Shown: positions 7,974 through 16,496, counted from the stretch's first letter. The stretch is DNA of 43,605 nucleotides from Xanthobacteraceae bacterium (GCA_030037885.1 JASHPU010000094.1:1-43605); one strand, 5' to 3'. Numbers and translations: made by a program. Notes: a model not told the origin generated them from the sequence alone.

Positions 7974-9269
7974 TTATTCCGCCGCTTCGCGGAACGTCAG
8001 CATCTCCTCGCGCGGGGCAAGCTCGACGAGCTTGCCGTCTTTGATCACGTGGGTCAGGTGCTTGCCGCCCTGCAGCACGGTGATGTCGGCGAGTGGATCG
8101 CGGTCGAGCACGATCAGGTCGGCGAGTTTTCCCGGCGCCAGCTCGCCGACCTGACCTTGGAGCCCGATAGCGAAGGCGTTGTCGCGCGTCGCCGCGGTGA
8201 TTGCTTCGAGCGGCGAGTAGCCGCCATATTTGACGAAGATCTCCAATTCCTTGGCGTGCACCTCGCCGTAGCGCATGAAGGTGTTGTTGCCGGTATCGGT
8301 ACCGACCAGAAGTTTGATGCCGAGCTTGCGCGCCTTGTGCATCAGCACGCAGAGCGCCTCGAAGTGCCGCTTCATGCGGTTGATGTCGAGCTGCACCTGC
8401 TCGGCGCCGACTTTTTGGCCGAGCTCGACCACCATGGCGAGGAAAGTCGCGGTCGGAATGATCGGCATGCCGGCCTTGGCGACCGCCTCGAGATCGCGGT
8501 CGGTGGCGAGATCGGCGTGGATGATCCAGTCGACGCCGGCTTCGGCGGCGGCGCGGGTCGAGCCGGCGCCGCGCGAGTGGATGCCGACGCGCAGATTGCG
8601 GCGATGCGCTTCGGCGACCACCGCGGCGATCTCCTCCTTGGCCAGCATCTGCGATTCGCCGGAGCGGCTGTCCGCCATCTTGATGAAATTGACGCCGTGC
8701 TTGCCTTGGCGCCGCACCTCGGTGACCATCTCGTCGCCGGTGTTGCACAATTTGCCGATCGAATGATCGGGCGTGCCTTCCCATGACGGCTCGTCGTCCT
8801 CGATGCAGCCGTAGGTGACGATCATGCGGCCGGCGACGTACATGCGCGGGCCTTCCATCAAGCCGAGTTTTATCGCGTCGCGCACGCCGACATCGGTGAA
8901 CCAGGTGCCGCCCGGTACCGAAATGCCGGTGACGCCGGAGCGCAGCACTTTTTGCACGCTGCGTGCGGCTTTCAGCGTGGAAAATTCCGGCCGCGTGGTG
9001 CCGCGGCCTTTGCCTTCGCCCTTGATCACCGGATAGCCGTAGGAGACGTGGCAATGGGCGTCGATCAGGCCGGGCATGATCCATTGCCCGGCGGCGTCGA
9101 TCACCGCGACGTCGCGGCGGTCGTCGAGCGCGATATCGGGCGGCAGCGCGCCGACGTGCTTGATGCGGTTGCCCTCGACGACGATGGCGTCGTTGCGCCG
9201 CGCCGGCGCGCCTGAGCCGTCGATCACGGTGCCGTTGCGGATGACGATGGTGTTGGGGGTTGTGGTCAT
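7974..9269 (-). CDS. Metal-dependent amidohydrolase family protein
   Basis: The 431-residue protein starts at an ATG at 9269. It shows the amidohydrolase-superfamily metal site: DAHCH (H72, H74), a lysine likely carboxylated in NFIKMADS (K197), histidines in VGIHSRG (H231) and IIHADLA (H251), and the catalytic aspartate in GTDTGNN (D325). The N-terminal small beta domain (TIVIRNGTVIDGSG) and the C-terminal strand (GQVGELAPGKLADLIVLDRD) are those of imidazolonepropionase- and Xaa-Pro dipeptidase-like enzymes (subtype with HxH-K-H-H-D). It hydrolyses C-N bonds of cyclic or acylated substrates; which one is not visible. Confidence 0.9.
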   Translation of the reverse strand: MTTTPNTIVIRNGTVIDGSGAPARRNDAIVVEGNRIKHVGALPPDIALDDRRDVAVIDAAGQWIMPGLIDAHCHVSYGYPVIKGEGKGRGTTRPEFSTLKAARSVQKVLRSGVTGISVPGGTWFTDVGVRDAIKLGLMEGPRMYVAGRMIVTYGCIEDDEPSWEGTPDHSIGKLCNTGDEMVTEVRRQGKHGVNFIKMADSRSGESQMLAKEEIAAVVAEAHRRNLRVGIHSRGAGSTRAAAEAGVDWIIHADLATDRDLEAVAKAGMPIIPTATFLAMVVELGQKVGAEQVQLDINRMKRHFEALCVLMHKARKLGIKLLVGTDTGNNTFMRYGEVHAKELEIFVKYGGYSPLEAITAATRDNAFAIGLQGQVGELAPGKLADLIVLDRDPLADITVLQGGKHLTHVIKDGKLVELAPREEMLTFREAAE

Positions 9270-9595
9270 GAGGAAGTCCTCGATCTATTGGGGCGAGCTT
9301 AGCGCGGATTGAGGGGCGGCGAAATGCGGCGCGTGATCGCCGCCATTCCTCGCGCTTAGCGGTCGCCTCGCGCTCGTGCAAATAGTGCTCGCTTGTGCGC
9401 AGCGTCGGGCGCGGCGGCGCGGCGTGCGGGTCGAATTCTTCTTCGCTGATGACGGCGACGCGGCAGTCGTCATGGCTCGATCCGGACACGGCCGGCCGCT
9501 GCGGTGAGAGCGCCGTGAACCCCGGGCCGATTGTTATGCAACTCCTCCGAGTATAGTGTGCTCGCGGGCGATTCGGACATTTGAGGAAATCTGGC
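9270..9595. other. Divergent intergenic region with possible coding remnant
   Basis: Between the amidohydrolase and the plus-strand gene at 9596. Read on the minus strand from about 9480 to 9330 there is a stretch with strong third-position GC bias encoding CRVAVISEEEFDPHAAPPRP and SEHYLHEREATAKREEW. It has no plausible start with ribosome site and no stop of its own before it runs out of frame into the amidohydrolase gene, so it is more likely a decayed fragment than a gene. No clear promoter was recognised. Confidence 0.3.
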
Positions 9596-10624
9596 ATGGC
9601 AAAGACGAAATCCAGACAATCGGCGAAATCGCCGAAAGTGACATCGACCACGATCCTGGAGCCCAACTATTTCGTCACCGGCGTGCGCGGGCTCGCCGGA
9701 AGCGACGTGGTGCTGACCGGCAACTCGGTCACCGACGGGGTGCAGAAGCCGCTGCTCTATACCGGGCCGATCTCGCCCACCGATCCCGACGGCATCCACA
9801 TTCTCGTACCCGAGATTTCCGGACAGCAGATCACCGGCGCCACCTTCTACGGACCCGACACGCCGCTGTTCAATCCATCGATCGGCGAGGGCAACATCCG
9901 CGCGGTGGGGAGCTACCAATATGCGGGCAGCGAAGCGCGCAATCACGGCCTCTACTACGAAGGCCCACCCGGCGGCGGCGGCACGTGGCAACAGATCGAC
10001 GTGCCCTCGCAGCTGTTTCCCGGCCGCACGGTGTGGAACACCATCGCGCACAGCACGATGGGCGATTTGGTGGTGGGCAATTACGACTTGATGCATGACG
10101 GCACGCCCGTGCCGTTCTCCGGCAACGCCTTCATCTACAACATCCGGACCAAGCGCTGGACCATCTTCGATCTGGGCGGTGCGGCGAGCCTGACCACCGC
10201 CTATGGCATCTGGCAGATCGAACGCGGCGGCACGCAATACGTGATCGCGGGCGGCACCCGCGACGGCCACGGCCTCAACAAGGGCATGCTGATCAATTAC
10301 GATGCCGCGACCGGCGCGTTCGGCAATCTGACGCTTTACAGCGCGCTGAACGTGCCCTCGCTGCTCACCCATTTCGAGGGCATCACGGCGGTGCCTGGCC
10401 GCTATCATTTGGCGGCAGGGACGATCCGCGACGTGGCGGTGTTCTGCTCGGTCAAGGTTGATGCCGACGGCGCGTTCGGCGCGGCGCGCTGGATTCCCTA
10501 CGAATATCCGGGCAGCGCGCTCACCACCGGCAATACCATCTATCGCAACACGATGATGGGTATCTATGCGGTGAGCGGCATCGACGGGGTGCAAAGCTAT
10601 GCTGCCGCGTTTGAATTGTGGTGA
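9596..10624 (+). CDS. Propeller-like protein of unknown function
   Basis: The ATG at 9596 has TTGAGGAAA upstream at good spacing; the in-frame start at 9581 does not. The product of 342 residues has a lysine/serine-rich N-terminus without signal peptide and then about six repeats of a pattern in which a strand ending in V-G/A-G/S is followed by a loop and a hydrophobic strand: DVVLTGNSVTDG, IRAVGSYQYAGS, DLVVGNYDLMHDG, YVIAGGTRDGHG, YHLAAGTIRDV and GIYAVSGIDGV. This periodicity of about 45-60 residues suggests a beta-propeller. I do not recognise the family. The gene stands alone and converges on the small secreted protein gene at 10766. Confidence 0.7.
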   Translation: MAKTKSRQSAKSPKVTSTTILEPNYFVTGVRGLAGSDVVLTGNSVTDGVQKPLLYTGPISPTDPDGIHILVPEISGQQITGATFYGPDTPLFNPSIGEGNIRAVGSYQYAGSEARNHGLYYEGPPGGGGTWQQIDVPSQLFPGRTVWNTIAHSTMGDLVVGNYDLMHDGTPVPFSGNAFIYNIRTKRWTIFDLGGAASLTTAYGIWQIERGGTQYVIAGGTRDGHGLNKGMLINYDAATGAFGNLTLYSALNVPSLLTHFEGITAVPGRYHLAAGTIRDVAVFCSVKVDADGAFGAARWIPYEYPGSALTTGNTIYRNTMMGIYAVSGIDGVQSYAAAFELW

Positions 10625-10765
10625 CGGTGCACTTGGTCAGAAAGCCGACGATAATGATTTACACGCGCTGCCACCGCAATCCCATAATTCAAGAAAGACA
10701 AAGCGCCTCGCAATGACGATGGACTGAATCAACTCGACTTCATCGCGCTTTAACGCGCGCTTGCT

Positions 10766-10975
10766 TCACCGCGATTTACACAACAGCGGCATTTCCTTCT
10801 TGGCCACGCTGCGGTCGGTGCCGACGATGGTCTTGCTGTCCGCTGGCTTGTGGTCGACGATGTGGCACGGACCTGCGGCGCTCTCCCTGACGATGTAATA
10901 ATCGGCGAACGCCGGCGCAGCGGCCGGCAGCGCGGCCGCGGCAGCAAGCACGACCGGCATGATGCGCTTCTTCAT
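10766..10975 (-). CDS. Small secreted protein, unknown function
   Basis: A GGAGG site precedes the ATG at 10975. The 69-residue precursor has a Sec signal peptide (MKKRIMPVVLAAAAALPAAA, cleavage likely after AFA), leaving about 46 residues with two cysteines (GPCHIVD and LLCKSR) that could form a disulfide bond. Small periplasmic proteins with a YYIV...GPCxxVD pattern are common in Bradyrhizobium-like genomes; none that I know has a function. Longer upstream in-frame starts lack a ribosome site and a signal peptide. Confidence 0.75.
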   Translation of the reverse strand: MKKRIMPVVLAAAAALPAAAPAFADYYIVRESAAGPCHIVDHKPADSKTIVGTDRSVAKKEMPLLCKSR

Positions 10976-11114
10976 GACAGCCTCCGGTGCGGTTCCCCCG
11001 GATTGGCAACGTGCGGAACGGAACCTGTGGTCCCAGCCGAGCAGATGAGAAAAATATCCTGATAAGGGGAACCGCCGCGACAGTATGTTTGAGCCCACAT
11101 TCGGTGACAATTTC

Positions 11115-11139
11115 GGAACGCGTTTTCCGGTCCGACGTT
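11115..11139 (+). promoter_or_regulatory. EcfG-type (general stress response) promoter of the csbD gene
   Basis: GGAAC at 11115-11119 and CGTT at 11136-11139 are separated by exactly 16 bases, the consensus of sigma-EcfG promoters of alphaproteobacteria. It is 26 bases upstream of the CsbD start codon, leaving a short leader that holds AGGAG. A CsbD-like protein is a usual stress-regulon member, so position and gene agree. Confidence 0.75.
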
Positions 11140-11165
11140 GTCCATCAAATTAGCAGGAGTTTCAC

Positions 11166-11345
11166 ATGGACCGAGAACACGTCAAAGGAACCGCGAAAAA
11201 AGCCAAAGGTTCGATCAAAGAGGCCGTCGGCAAGATGACCGGCGACAAAGAGAAAGAAGCCGAAGGCAAGTTGGAAAAGGCCGAAGGCTCTGCGCACAAG
11301 GTCGCAGGCGACGTCAAGGATGCCGTTCGGCACGGAACCGAATAA
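11166..11345 (+). CDS. CsbD family stress-response protein
   Basis: A 59-residue, highly charged protein with the CsbD pattern of repeated KGxxKxxxGKxxGDxxxxxEGK units (VKGTAKKAKGSIKEAVGKMT, then GDKEKEAEGKLEKAEGSAHK). CsbD-like proteins are small helical proteins of unclear biochemical role induced by the general stress response. AGGAG lies upstream of the ATG at 11166, an EcfG-type promoter precedes it, and a strong hairpin terminator follows within 20 bp, so it forms a single-gene transcript. Confidence 0.92.
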   Translation: MDREHVKGTAKKAKGSIKEAVGKMTGDKEKEAEGKLEKAEGSAHKVAGDVKDAVRHGTE

Positions 11346-11362
11346 ACAGAAGCTGGAAATGG

Positions 11363-11394
11363 AACGGGCCGGCCCATTCGAGCCGGCCCGTTTT
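11363..11394. terminator. Bidirectional hairpin terminator
   Basis: An 11-bp perfect stem, AACGGGCCGGC (11363-11373) with GCCGGCCCGTT (11382-11392), closes an 8-base loop and is followed by T residues. It lies 18 bp after the csbD stop. Because it is symmetric it could also stop read-through from the ABC operon arriving on the other strand. Confidence 0.85.
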
Positions 11395-11473
11395 GCAACG
11401 ATCTCTGCCGCGCTGCCCGCGATCGGATGATCAGGTGCGGCGGCACCGCCGCAAGCGCGATGGCGCAGCCACG

Positions 11474-12211
11474 TCAGATGCCGAGATAGCGGTGTTGGAC
11501 ATCGGCCGCTTCCGTCAGGTCCGCCGAACTGCCGGTCCACACCACGCGGCCGCGCTCGATAATCGTGTGGCGGTCGGCAATGCGGGTGAGCGCGTCGACG
11601 TTCTTGTCGATGACCAGGATGGCTTGGCCGCCGCCGCGCAACGCAGCGAGGCAGCGCCAGATTTCGCCGCGAATGAGCGGCGCCAGCCCCTCGGTGGCCT
11701 CGTCGAGGATGAGCAGGCGCGGATTCGTCATCAAAGCGCGGCCAATGGCGAGCATCTGCTGCTCGCCGCCGGACAACAGGTTCGCCATGCTGCCGGCGCG
11801 CGCGGCAAGGCGCGGAAACAGCGCAAACACCTTGTCGAGCGTCCACGGTGCGGCGGCGGCGGTGCGGTTCGTGGCCGTCGCGATCAGATTTTCGCGCGCC
11901 GTGAGATTGGGAAAGACTTGGCGGCCTTCGGGAACGAGGCCGATGCCGAGCTTGGCGATGCGGTACGACGGCAGATCGCGAATGTCGGCGCCGGCGAAGC
12001 GGATCGTGCCCGCCGTGGCCCGGGTCAATCCCATGATCGAGCGCACAATTGTGGTCTTGCCCATGCCGTTGCGGCCCAAGAGCGACACCATCTCGCCCGG
12101 CTTGACCTCAAGCGACACGCCGAACAGCACGCGGCTCAAGCCGTAGCTCGTCTCGATGTCCGATACGTCGAGCAGCACGCCGGCGGCCGGCCCATTTTTT
12201 TGCTCAGCCAT
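11474..12211 (-). CDS. livF: HAAT-type ABC transporter ATP-binding protein (LivF family)
   Basis: A 245-residue ATPase with Walker A LLGRNGMGKTTI, signature LLSGGEQQMLAIGRAL and Walker B RLLILDEATEGLAP; the LDEATEGLAP form marks the LivF branch rather than LivG. The start at 12211 overlaps the livG stop by eight bases (ATGGCTGA), indicating coupled translation, and the longer in-frame start at 12301 would run deep into livG. It is the last gene of the operon reading from 16307 leftward. With LivG it powers uptake of branched-chain amino acids, urea, amides or, often in this bacterial group, aromatic acids. Confidence 0.92.
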   Translation of the reverse strand: MAEQKNGPAAGVLLDVSDIETSYGLSRVLFGVSLEVKPGEMVSLLGRNGMGKTTIVRSIMGLTRATAGTIRFAGADIRDLPSYRIAKLGIGLVPEGRQVFPNLTARENLIATATNRTAAAAPWTLDKVFALFPRLAARAGSMANLLSGGEQQMLAIGRALMTNPRLLILDEATEGLAPLIRGEIWRCLAALRGGGQAILVIDKNVDALTRIADRHTIIERGRVVWTGSSADLTEAADVQHRYLGI

Positions 12212-12965
12212 GGCGCGCGTCCTGCTCGCCCAGATAAGCTTCGCGCACCGCGGCATCGGCGCGCACCGCCGTTGGATTGCCGCTGGCGATGACGCGGCCA
12301 TAGACCAGCACGGTGATGCGGTCGGCCAGCGCGAACACCGTCGCCATGTCGTGCTCGATCAAGAGCATGGTGATGGCGCCTTTGAGCCGGCGCAGCAGGG
12401 CGACCATGCGGGCGGATTCGTCGGCGCCGAGACCGGCCATCGGCTCGTCGAGCAAGACCAGGCGCGGCTTGGTGGCCAGCGCCACGGCGATTTCAAGCTG
12501 GCGCTGCTCGCCGTGGCTGAGCTTGTCGACGCGCGCATCGGCGCGCGCCGCAAGCCCGACGGTCTCGAGCGCTTGCAGCGCCGGCTCGCGCAGCGCCGCC
12601 TCGGCGCGCGCGCTCGTCCAGAACCGGAACGAGTGGCCGGCATGGGCCTGTACGGCGAGCGCGACGTTGTCGAGCGCGGTGAACTCGGCAAACAGCGAGG
12701 TGATCTGAAACGATCGCGCGACGCCGAGTTGGCTGCGGTTGTGCACGGCAAGGGCGGTGACGTCGCGGCCGTCGAAGCGGATGCTGCCGCGTTGCGGCGC
12801 AATCTCGCCGGCGAGAAGGCCGACCAGCGTGGTCTTGCCGGCGCCGTTCGGGCCGATGACGGCGTGGCATTCGCCGGCCGCGATGTCGAGCGCGATGGCG
12901 TCCGCTGCGACCACGCCGCCGAAGCGTTTCGTCAGGCCGGCGACCTGCAGCAGCGGCTCAGTCAC
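12204..12965 (-). CDS. livG: HAAT-type ABC transporter ATP-binding protein (LivG family)
   Basis: A 253-residue ATPase starting with GTG at 12965. Walker A is IGPNGAGKTTLVGL (about residues 37-50), the signature LSHGEQRQLEIAVAL and Walker B RLVLLDEPMAGLG; the C-terminal extension (LVYGRVIASGNPTAVRADAA, then YLGE) is characteristic of LivG. The signature has LSHGEQ as usual for this branch instead of LSGGQ. It overlaps both neighbours by eight bases, the upstream overlap being GTGACTGA. Confidence 0.93.
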   Translation of the reverse strand: MTEPLLQVAGLTKRFGGVVAADAIALDIAAGECHAVIGPNGAGKTTLVGLLAGEIAPQRGSIRFDGRDVTALAVHNRSQLGVARSFQITSLFAEFTALDNVALAVQAHAGHSFRFWTSARAEAALREPALQALETVGLAARADARVDKLSHGEQRQLEIAVALATKPRLVLLDEPMAGLGADESARMVALLRRLKGAITMLLIEHDMATVFALADRITVLVYGRVIASGNPTAVRADAAVREAYLGEQDARHG

Positions 12966-13941
12966 GGCGCCGCCCTCCGAACAGGCCCTCGATGCCGCCG
13001 TGCATGAAAATTGCGACCAACAACAGCGCCGGGCCGATGAACAGGCCGGGATATTCGGTGACGCGCGACAGCGCTTCCTCGAGCAGCAGATACGTCACGG
13101 TGCCGAGCACCGGGCCGAACAGCGAGCCGAGGCCGCCGAGGATCACCATGACCATCAGATCGCCGGACCGCGTCCAATACATCATCGCCGGGCTGATGAA
13201 GTTGGTGTGATCGGCAAGCAGCGCGCCGGCGAGCCCGCACAAAGCGCCGGCAATGACGAAACAGACGAGCTTGTAGCGAAACGGCGAGACGCCGATGGCG
13301 CGCATGCGCCGTTCATTCGACCGCGTGCCCTGAATCACCAGGCCGAAGCGCGAATTGACGAGGCGCGATACCAGGAACAGGCTGGCCAACAGCAGCGCGA
13401 AGCACAGGTAATAAAGTTGCGTGGCGTTGTTGAGGTCGATGAGGCCGGCGAAGCTACTGCGGCTGCCGATGGTCATGCCGTCATCGCCGCCATAACGATC
13501 GAGGCCCTGCGCCACGTAATAGACCATTTGCGCAAACGCGAGCGTGATCATGATGAAATAGACGCCGCGCGTGCGCAGGCTGAGCGCGCCGACCACGAGC
13601 GCAAACAACGCCGATACCGCGACCGCCACCGGCCATTGCACGAAACCCGAGGCGACGCCTTCCTTCCACAGAATGCCGACCGCATAGCCGCCGATGCCGA
13701 GGTAGACGGCGTGGCCGAAGCTCGCCATGCCGCCATAGCCCATGATCAGGTTCAGGCTGACCGCGGCCATCGCCAGGATTTCGATGCGGCCGAACAAGGT
13801 CAGCGCGAACGGGTCGCCGGTCGCCGCGGCGTAGACCGGCACCAGTCCGAGAACGACCAGAACCGCGGCGGGCAATGCTGTGCGCGGCGCGAGCCAACAA
13901 GCGGGGAGGGGAACGCCAAAAACCTTGCGGGCGGCTTTCAT
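12958..13941 (-). CDS. livM: HAAT-type ABC transporter permease (LivM family)
   Basis: The ATG at 13941 overlaps the upstream livH stop in ATGA. The 327-residue permease has about eight to ten hydrophobic helices, with the LivM hallmark sequences NLIMGYGGMASFGHAVYLG and MVMVILGGLGSLFGPVLG. A much longer open frame continues upstream to 14835 but it only mirrors livH in another frame and has no start signals. Together with LivH it forms the membrane channel of the importer. Confidence 0.93.
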   Translation of the reverse strand: MKAARKVFGVPLPACWLAPRTALPAAVLVVLGLVPVYAAATGDPFALTLFGRIEILAMAAVSLNLIMGYGGMASFGHAVYLGIGGYAVGILWKEGVASGFVQWPVAVAVSALFALVVGALSLRTRGVYFIMITLAFAQMVYYVAQGLDRYGGDDGMTIGSRSSFAGLIDLNNATQLYYLCFALLLASLFLVSRLVNSRFGLVIQGTRSNERRMRAIGVSPFRYKLVCFVIAGALCGLAGALLADHTNFISPAMMYWTRSGDLMVMVILGGLGSLFGPVLGTVTYLLLEEALSRVTEYPGLFIGPALLLVAIFMHGGIEGLFGGRRRD

Positions 13942-14855
13942 CGGCTCGCCGCCGGGAACAGACCTTCCGGCCGCACCACCAGAACCGCCGCCATCAGCAT
14001 GTAGATCGACATCGACGAAATCGCCGGCGCCAGCGTCAGCGCGGCCTCGACGCTGAGCATCGAATGCAGCACGTCGGGCAGGAAGGCGCGGCCGAGCGTG
14101 TCGATCAGGCCGACGATGACGGCAGCCACGAAGGCGCCGCGGATCGAGCCGATGCCGCCGATGATGATGACGACGAAAGCGAGGATGAGGATGTTCTCGC
14201 CCATGCCGATCTGCACGGTCAGGATCGGTGCCTGCATCAGGCCGGCAAAGCCGGCGAGCGTGGCGCCGAGCCCAAACACCAGCGTGTAGAGGAGCTTGAT
14301 GTTGACGCCGAGCGCGCCGACCATCTCGCGGTTCGAGGCGCCGGCGCGGATCAGCATGCCGAGCCGGGTGCGCATCACCACGACGTAGAGCAGCGCGGCG
14401 ACCGCGAGCGCGACCAGGATGATGACGAGCCGATAGAGCGGGTAATACAGGCCGGGAATGATCTGCACCGCGGTGAGCATCGCGCTCGGCAACGACAGCG
14501 TCATGCCGGCCGGACCCCAGACCAGCCGCACCAGTTCGTTGAAGAACAGCAACAGGCCGAACGTGCCGAGCACGTGATCGAGATGGGGCCGGCCGTAGAG
14601 CGGCCGGATCGCGATCACTTCCAGCACCATGCCGCAGATCGCGGTGGCGACGAGCGCGAGCAGCGCGCCGAGCACGAAGCTGCCGGTGAAGGCGGCAAAA
14701 GTCGCGGCGAAATAGGCGCCGAGCATGTACAGCGAGCCGTGCGCCAGATTGACCAGATCCATGATGCCGAAGATCAGCGTCAATCCGGCGGCGAGCAGGA
14801 ACAACAGCATGCCGAGCTGCACGCCGTTGAGGCACTGCTCAATGAAGTAGAGCAC
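13938..14855 (-). CDS. livH: HAAT-type ABC transporter permease (LivH family)
   Basis: A 305-residue permease beginning with GTG at 14855, preceded by GAGGTGA. Hydrophobic helices and the LivH patterns LAAGLTLIFGIMDLVNLAHG near the N-terminus and LAFVVIIIGGIGSIRGAFVA near the C-terminus are clear. It is separated from the binding-protein gene upstream by 240 bp filled with repeats, and coupled by ATGA to livM downstream. Confidence 0.93.
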   Translation of the reverse strand: MLYFIEQCLNGVQLGMLLFLLAAGLTLIFGIMDLVNLAHGSLYMLGAYFAATFAAFTGSFVLGALLALVATAICGMVLEVIAIRPLYGRPHLDHVLGTFGLLLFFNELVRLVWGPAGMTLSLPSAMLTAVQIIPGLYYPLYRLVIILVALAVAALLYVVVMRTRLGMLIRAGASNREMVGALGVNIKLLYTLVFGLGATLAGFAGLMQAPILTVQIGMGENILILAFVVIIIGGIGSIRGAFVAAVIVGLIDTLGRAFLPDVLHSMLSVEAALTLAPAISSMSIYMLMAAVLVVRPEGLFPAASR

Positions 14856-14867
14856 CCCGTCACCTCA

Positions 14868-15090
14868 CCCTGAGGCGCGCGGCGCCAACGGGTCCGGCCC
14901 GAACTGGCCGGCCCGATGACAAGCTCCACGCCGAGCCTCGAAGGATGAGGCATCCAAATCGGCTTTAGCCGATTTGGACACTAACCCTGCCGAAATCGGG
15001 CAAGGCCCGATTTCGGATGCGCCTCGGCCTGCATCCTTCGAGGGCCGCTTCGCGGTCGCCTCAGGATGAGGATTTGAGGTCATCGATGCT
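14868..15090. repeat. Composite REP cluster between binding-protein and permease genes
   Basis: The stretch holds several inverted repeats nested in one another: CCAAATCGGCT-TT-AGCCGATTTGG near 14956-14979, CCGAAATCGGGC-AAG-GCCCGATTTCGG near 14991-15017, and outer arms of the type CCTCGAAGGATG / CATCCTTCGAGG and CCTGAGG / CCTCAGG. The same modules recur at 23610-23950 and in part at 38030-38130. Being inside an operon transcript, it would form strong RNA hairpins downstream of the binding-protein message. Confidence 0.8.
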
Positions 15091-15095
15091 GCCGC

Positions 15096-16307
15096 TCACT
15101 TCATCGGACACTTGTCGTGGAACTTGTCCTGGTCGTCTTTGACGATCAGCGACACGGTGTGCAGCGAGTAGCTGCCGTCGGGATTCTTGGCGGCATCCTG
15201 CAGATAGAAGTTCTGAATCGGGATGTGGTTGTTGCCGAACTTGAAGCCGCCGCGCACCGACTTGAAGTCGGCGCGCTCGATCGCCTTGCGCAGCCCTTCC
15301 TTGTCGGCGATATTGCCGTGCACCGCCCGGACTGCGGAATCGAGCAGCGGCACCGCGTCGTAGGTATCGGCGCCGTAGAACGACGGCGACGTTTTGTACT
15401 TCGCCCTGTAGTCGGCGACGAATTTTTTGTTGGTCGCATTGGGCAGGTCGTTGACCCAGTTTTGCGCTCCGGGAACGCCGACGGCGAGGTCTTTGAGCCG
15501 CGGCAGCGACAGATCGTCGATGGTGAAGGCGGTATAGAGCGGAATTTGCCCCTTCAATCCGCTCTGCGCGTATTGCGTGACGAATTGGATGCCGGCGCCG
15601 CCCGGATAGAACGCGAAGATGGCGTCGGGGTGGGCTTCGCGCGCCTTCGACAGCTCGGCGGAAAAATCGAGCTGGTCGGGCCAGCGTGTCAGCTCCTGGC
15701 CGACCACCTTGCCTGTGAACGTGCTCTGCAGGCCGTGCAGCATATCCTTGCCGGCGATGTAGTTCGGCCCCATCAGGAACGCGGTCTTGACGCCCCTCTG
15801 GTTCATGTAGGTGCCGATCGCGGCCGGCGTCTGGTCGTTCTGCCACGAGGTCGAAAACACGTAGGGTGAGCACATCGGGCCGGCGAGCTCCGAGGCGCCG
15901 GCATTGGTGACGATCGTGACGGTCTTGGAATCGATCAGCGGCTTGAGCGACGCGACCATCACGTTCGACCAGATGTAGCCGACGACGAAATCGACCCTGT
16001 CGGACTGGATCAGCTTCTGGGTCTTCTGCACGCCGACGTCGGGCTTGATCTGGTCGTCCTCGTAGATGACCTCGACCGGCAGGCCGCCAAGCTTGCGGCC
16101 GACATGGTCGAGGCCGAGCTCGAACGAATTGCGCATGTCGTTGCCGATCGCGGCGGCCGGGCCGCTGAAGGTCGAGATGAAGCCGATCTTGATGGTCTTC
16201 CGCGCCGCCATCATGCCCTGCGCCGCCACCTGCTCGATGCCGGCCAGCCCGGCTGCAAAAGCGAGCGCCGCGCCCCCCAAAATCCATGGTCTGATCGTCG
16301 CGCGCAT
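15096..16307 (-). CDS. ABC transporter substrate-binding protein (LivK/type 1 periplasmic-binding family)
   Basis: The ATG at 16307 has GGGAGGA upstream. The 403-residue precursor has a Sec signal peptide of about 30 residues (AALAFAAGLAGIEQVAAQ) followed by the type I periplasmic-binding fold: IKIGFISTFSGPAAAIGNDM, VDFVVGYIWSNV, and GPNYIAGKDMLHGLQ at the domain hinges. It is the first gene of the livHMGF operon and delivers the ligand to the permease. Related binding proteins in Rhodopseudomonas and Bradyrhizobium recognise aromatic acids as well as amino acids; the nearby aromatic-CoA hydroxylase makes that plausible here but does not show it. Confidence 0.9.
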   Translation of the reverse strand: MRATIRPWILGGAALAFAAGLAGIEQVAAQGMMAARKTIKIGFISTFSGPAAAIGNDMRNSFELGLDHVGRKLGGLPVEVIYEDDQIKPDVGVQKTQKLIQSDRVDFVVGYIWSNVMVASLKPLIDSKTVTIVTNAGASELAGPMCSPYVFSTSWQNDQTPAAIGTYMNQRGVKTAFLMGPNYIAGKDMLHGLQSTFTGKVVGQELTRWPDQLDFSAELSKAREAHPDAIFAFYPGGAGIQFVTQYAQSGLKGQIPLYTAFTIDDLSLPRLKDLAVGVPGAQNWVNDLPNATNKKFVADYRAKYKTSPSFYGADTYDAVPLLDSAVRAVHGNIADKEGLRKAIERADFKSVRGGFKFGNNHIPIQNFYLQDAAKNPDGSYSLHTVSLIVKDDQDKFHDKCPMK

Positions 16308-16439
16308 GTCGTCCTCCCTTGGTATCCCTTGGCAAGCTGCCCTGGCCGGTATTTGTAGAAAGGCGGGGAGTTTTGCGCAAGCAGGCGGTTCCTTGCATCC
16401 TGCCCCGGACAGCGGGGCGGAAAGACAAAAGCCTCGCCG

Positions 16440-16496
16440 TTCTCGCGATGCGGCTTTTTGCATCCGAGGTTTGCGGCACGGCACGGCACGAACGCG
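16440..16496 (-). repeat. Dispersed repeat, copy 1
   Basis: Its reverse complement matches 30762-30820 over about 55 bases, with the invariant core GCCGCAAACCTCGGATGCAA and only a few mismatches outside it. It lies outside any gene in both places. Confidence 0.7.

Noticed and set aside
7936-9666. A 576-codon minus frame across the amidohydrolase
   Set aside because: Arg/His-rich shadow of the amidohydrolase in another frame; only the short part at 9330-9480, outside the gene, looks at all coding.
12958-14835. A 625-codon minus frame that would extend livM far upstream
   Set aside because: Its upstream third is livH read in the wrong frame; the real livM start is the ATG at 13941 coupled in ATGA to the livH stop.
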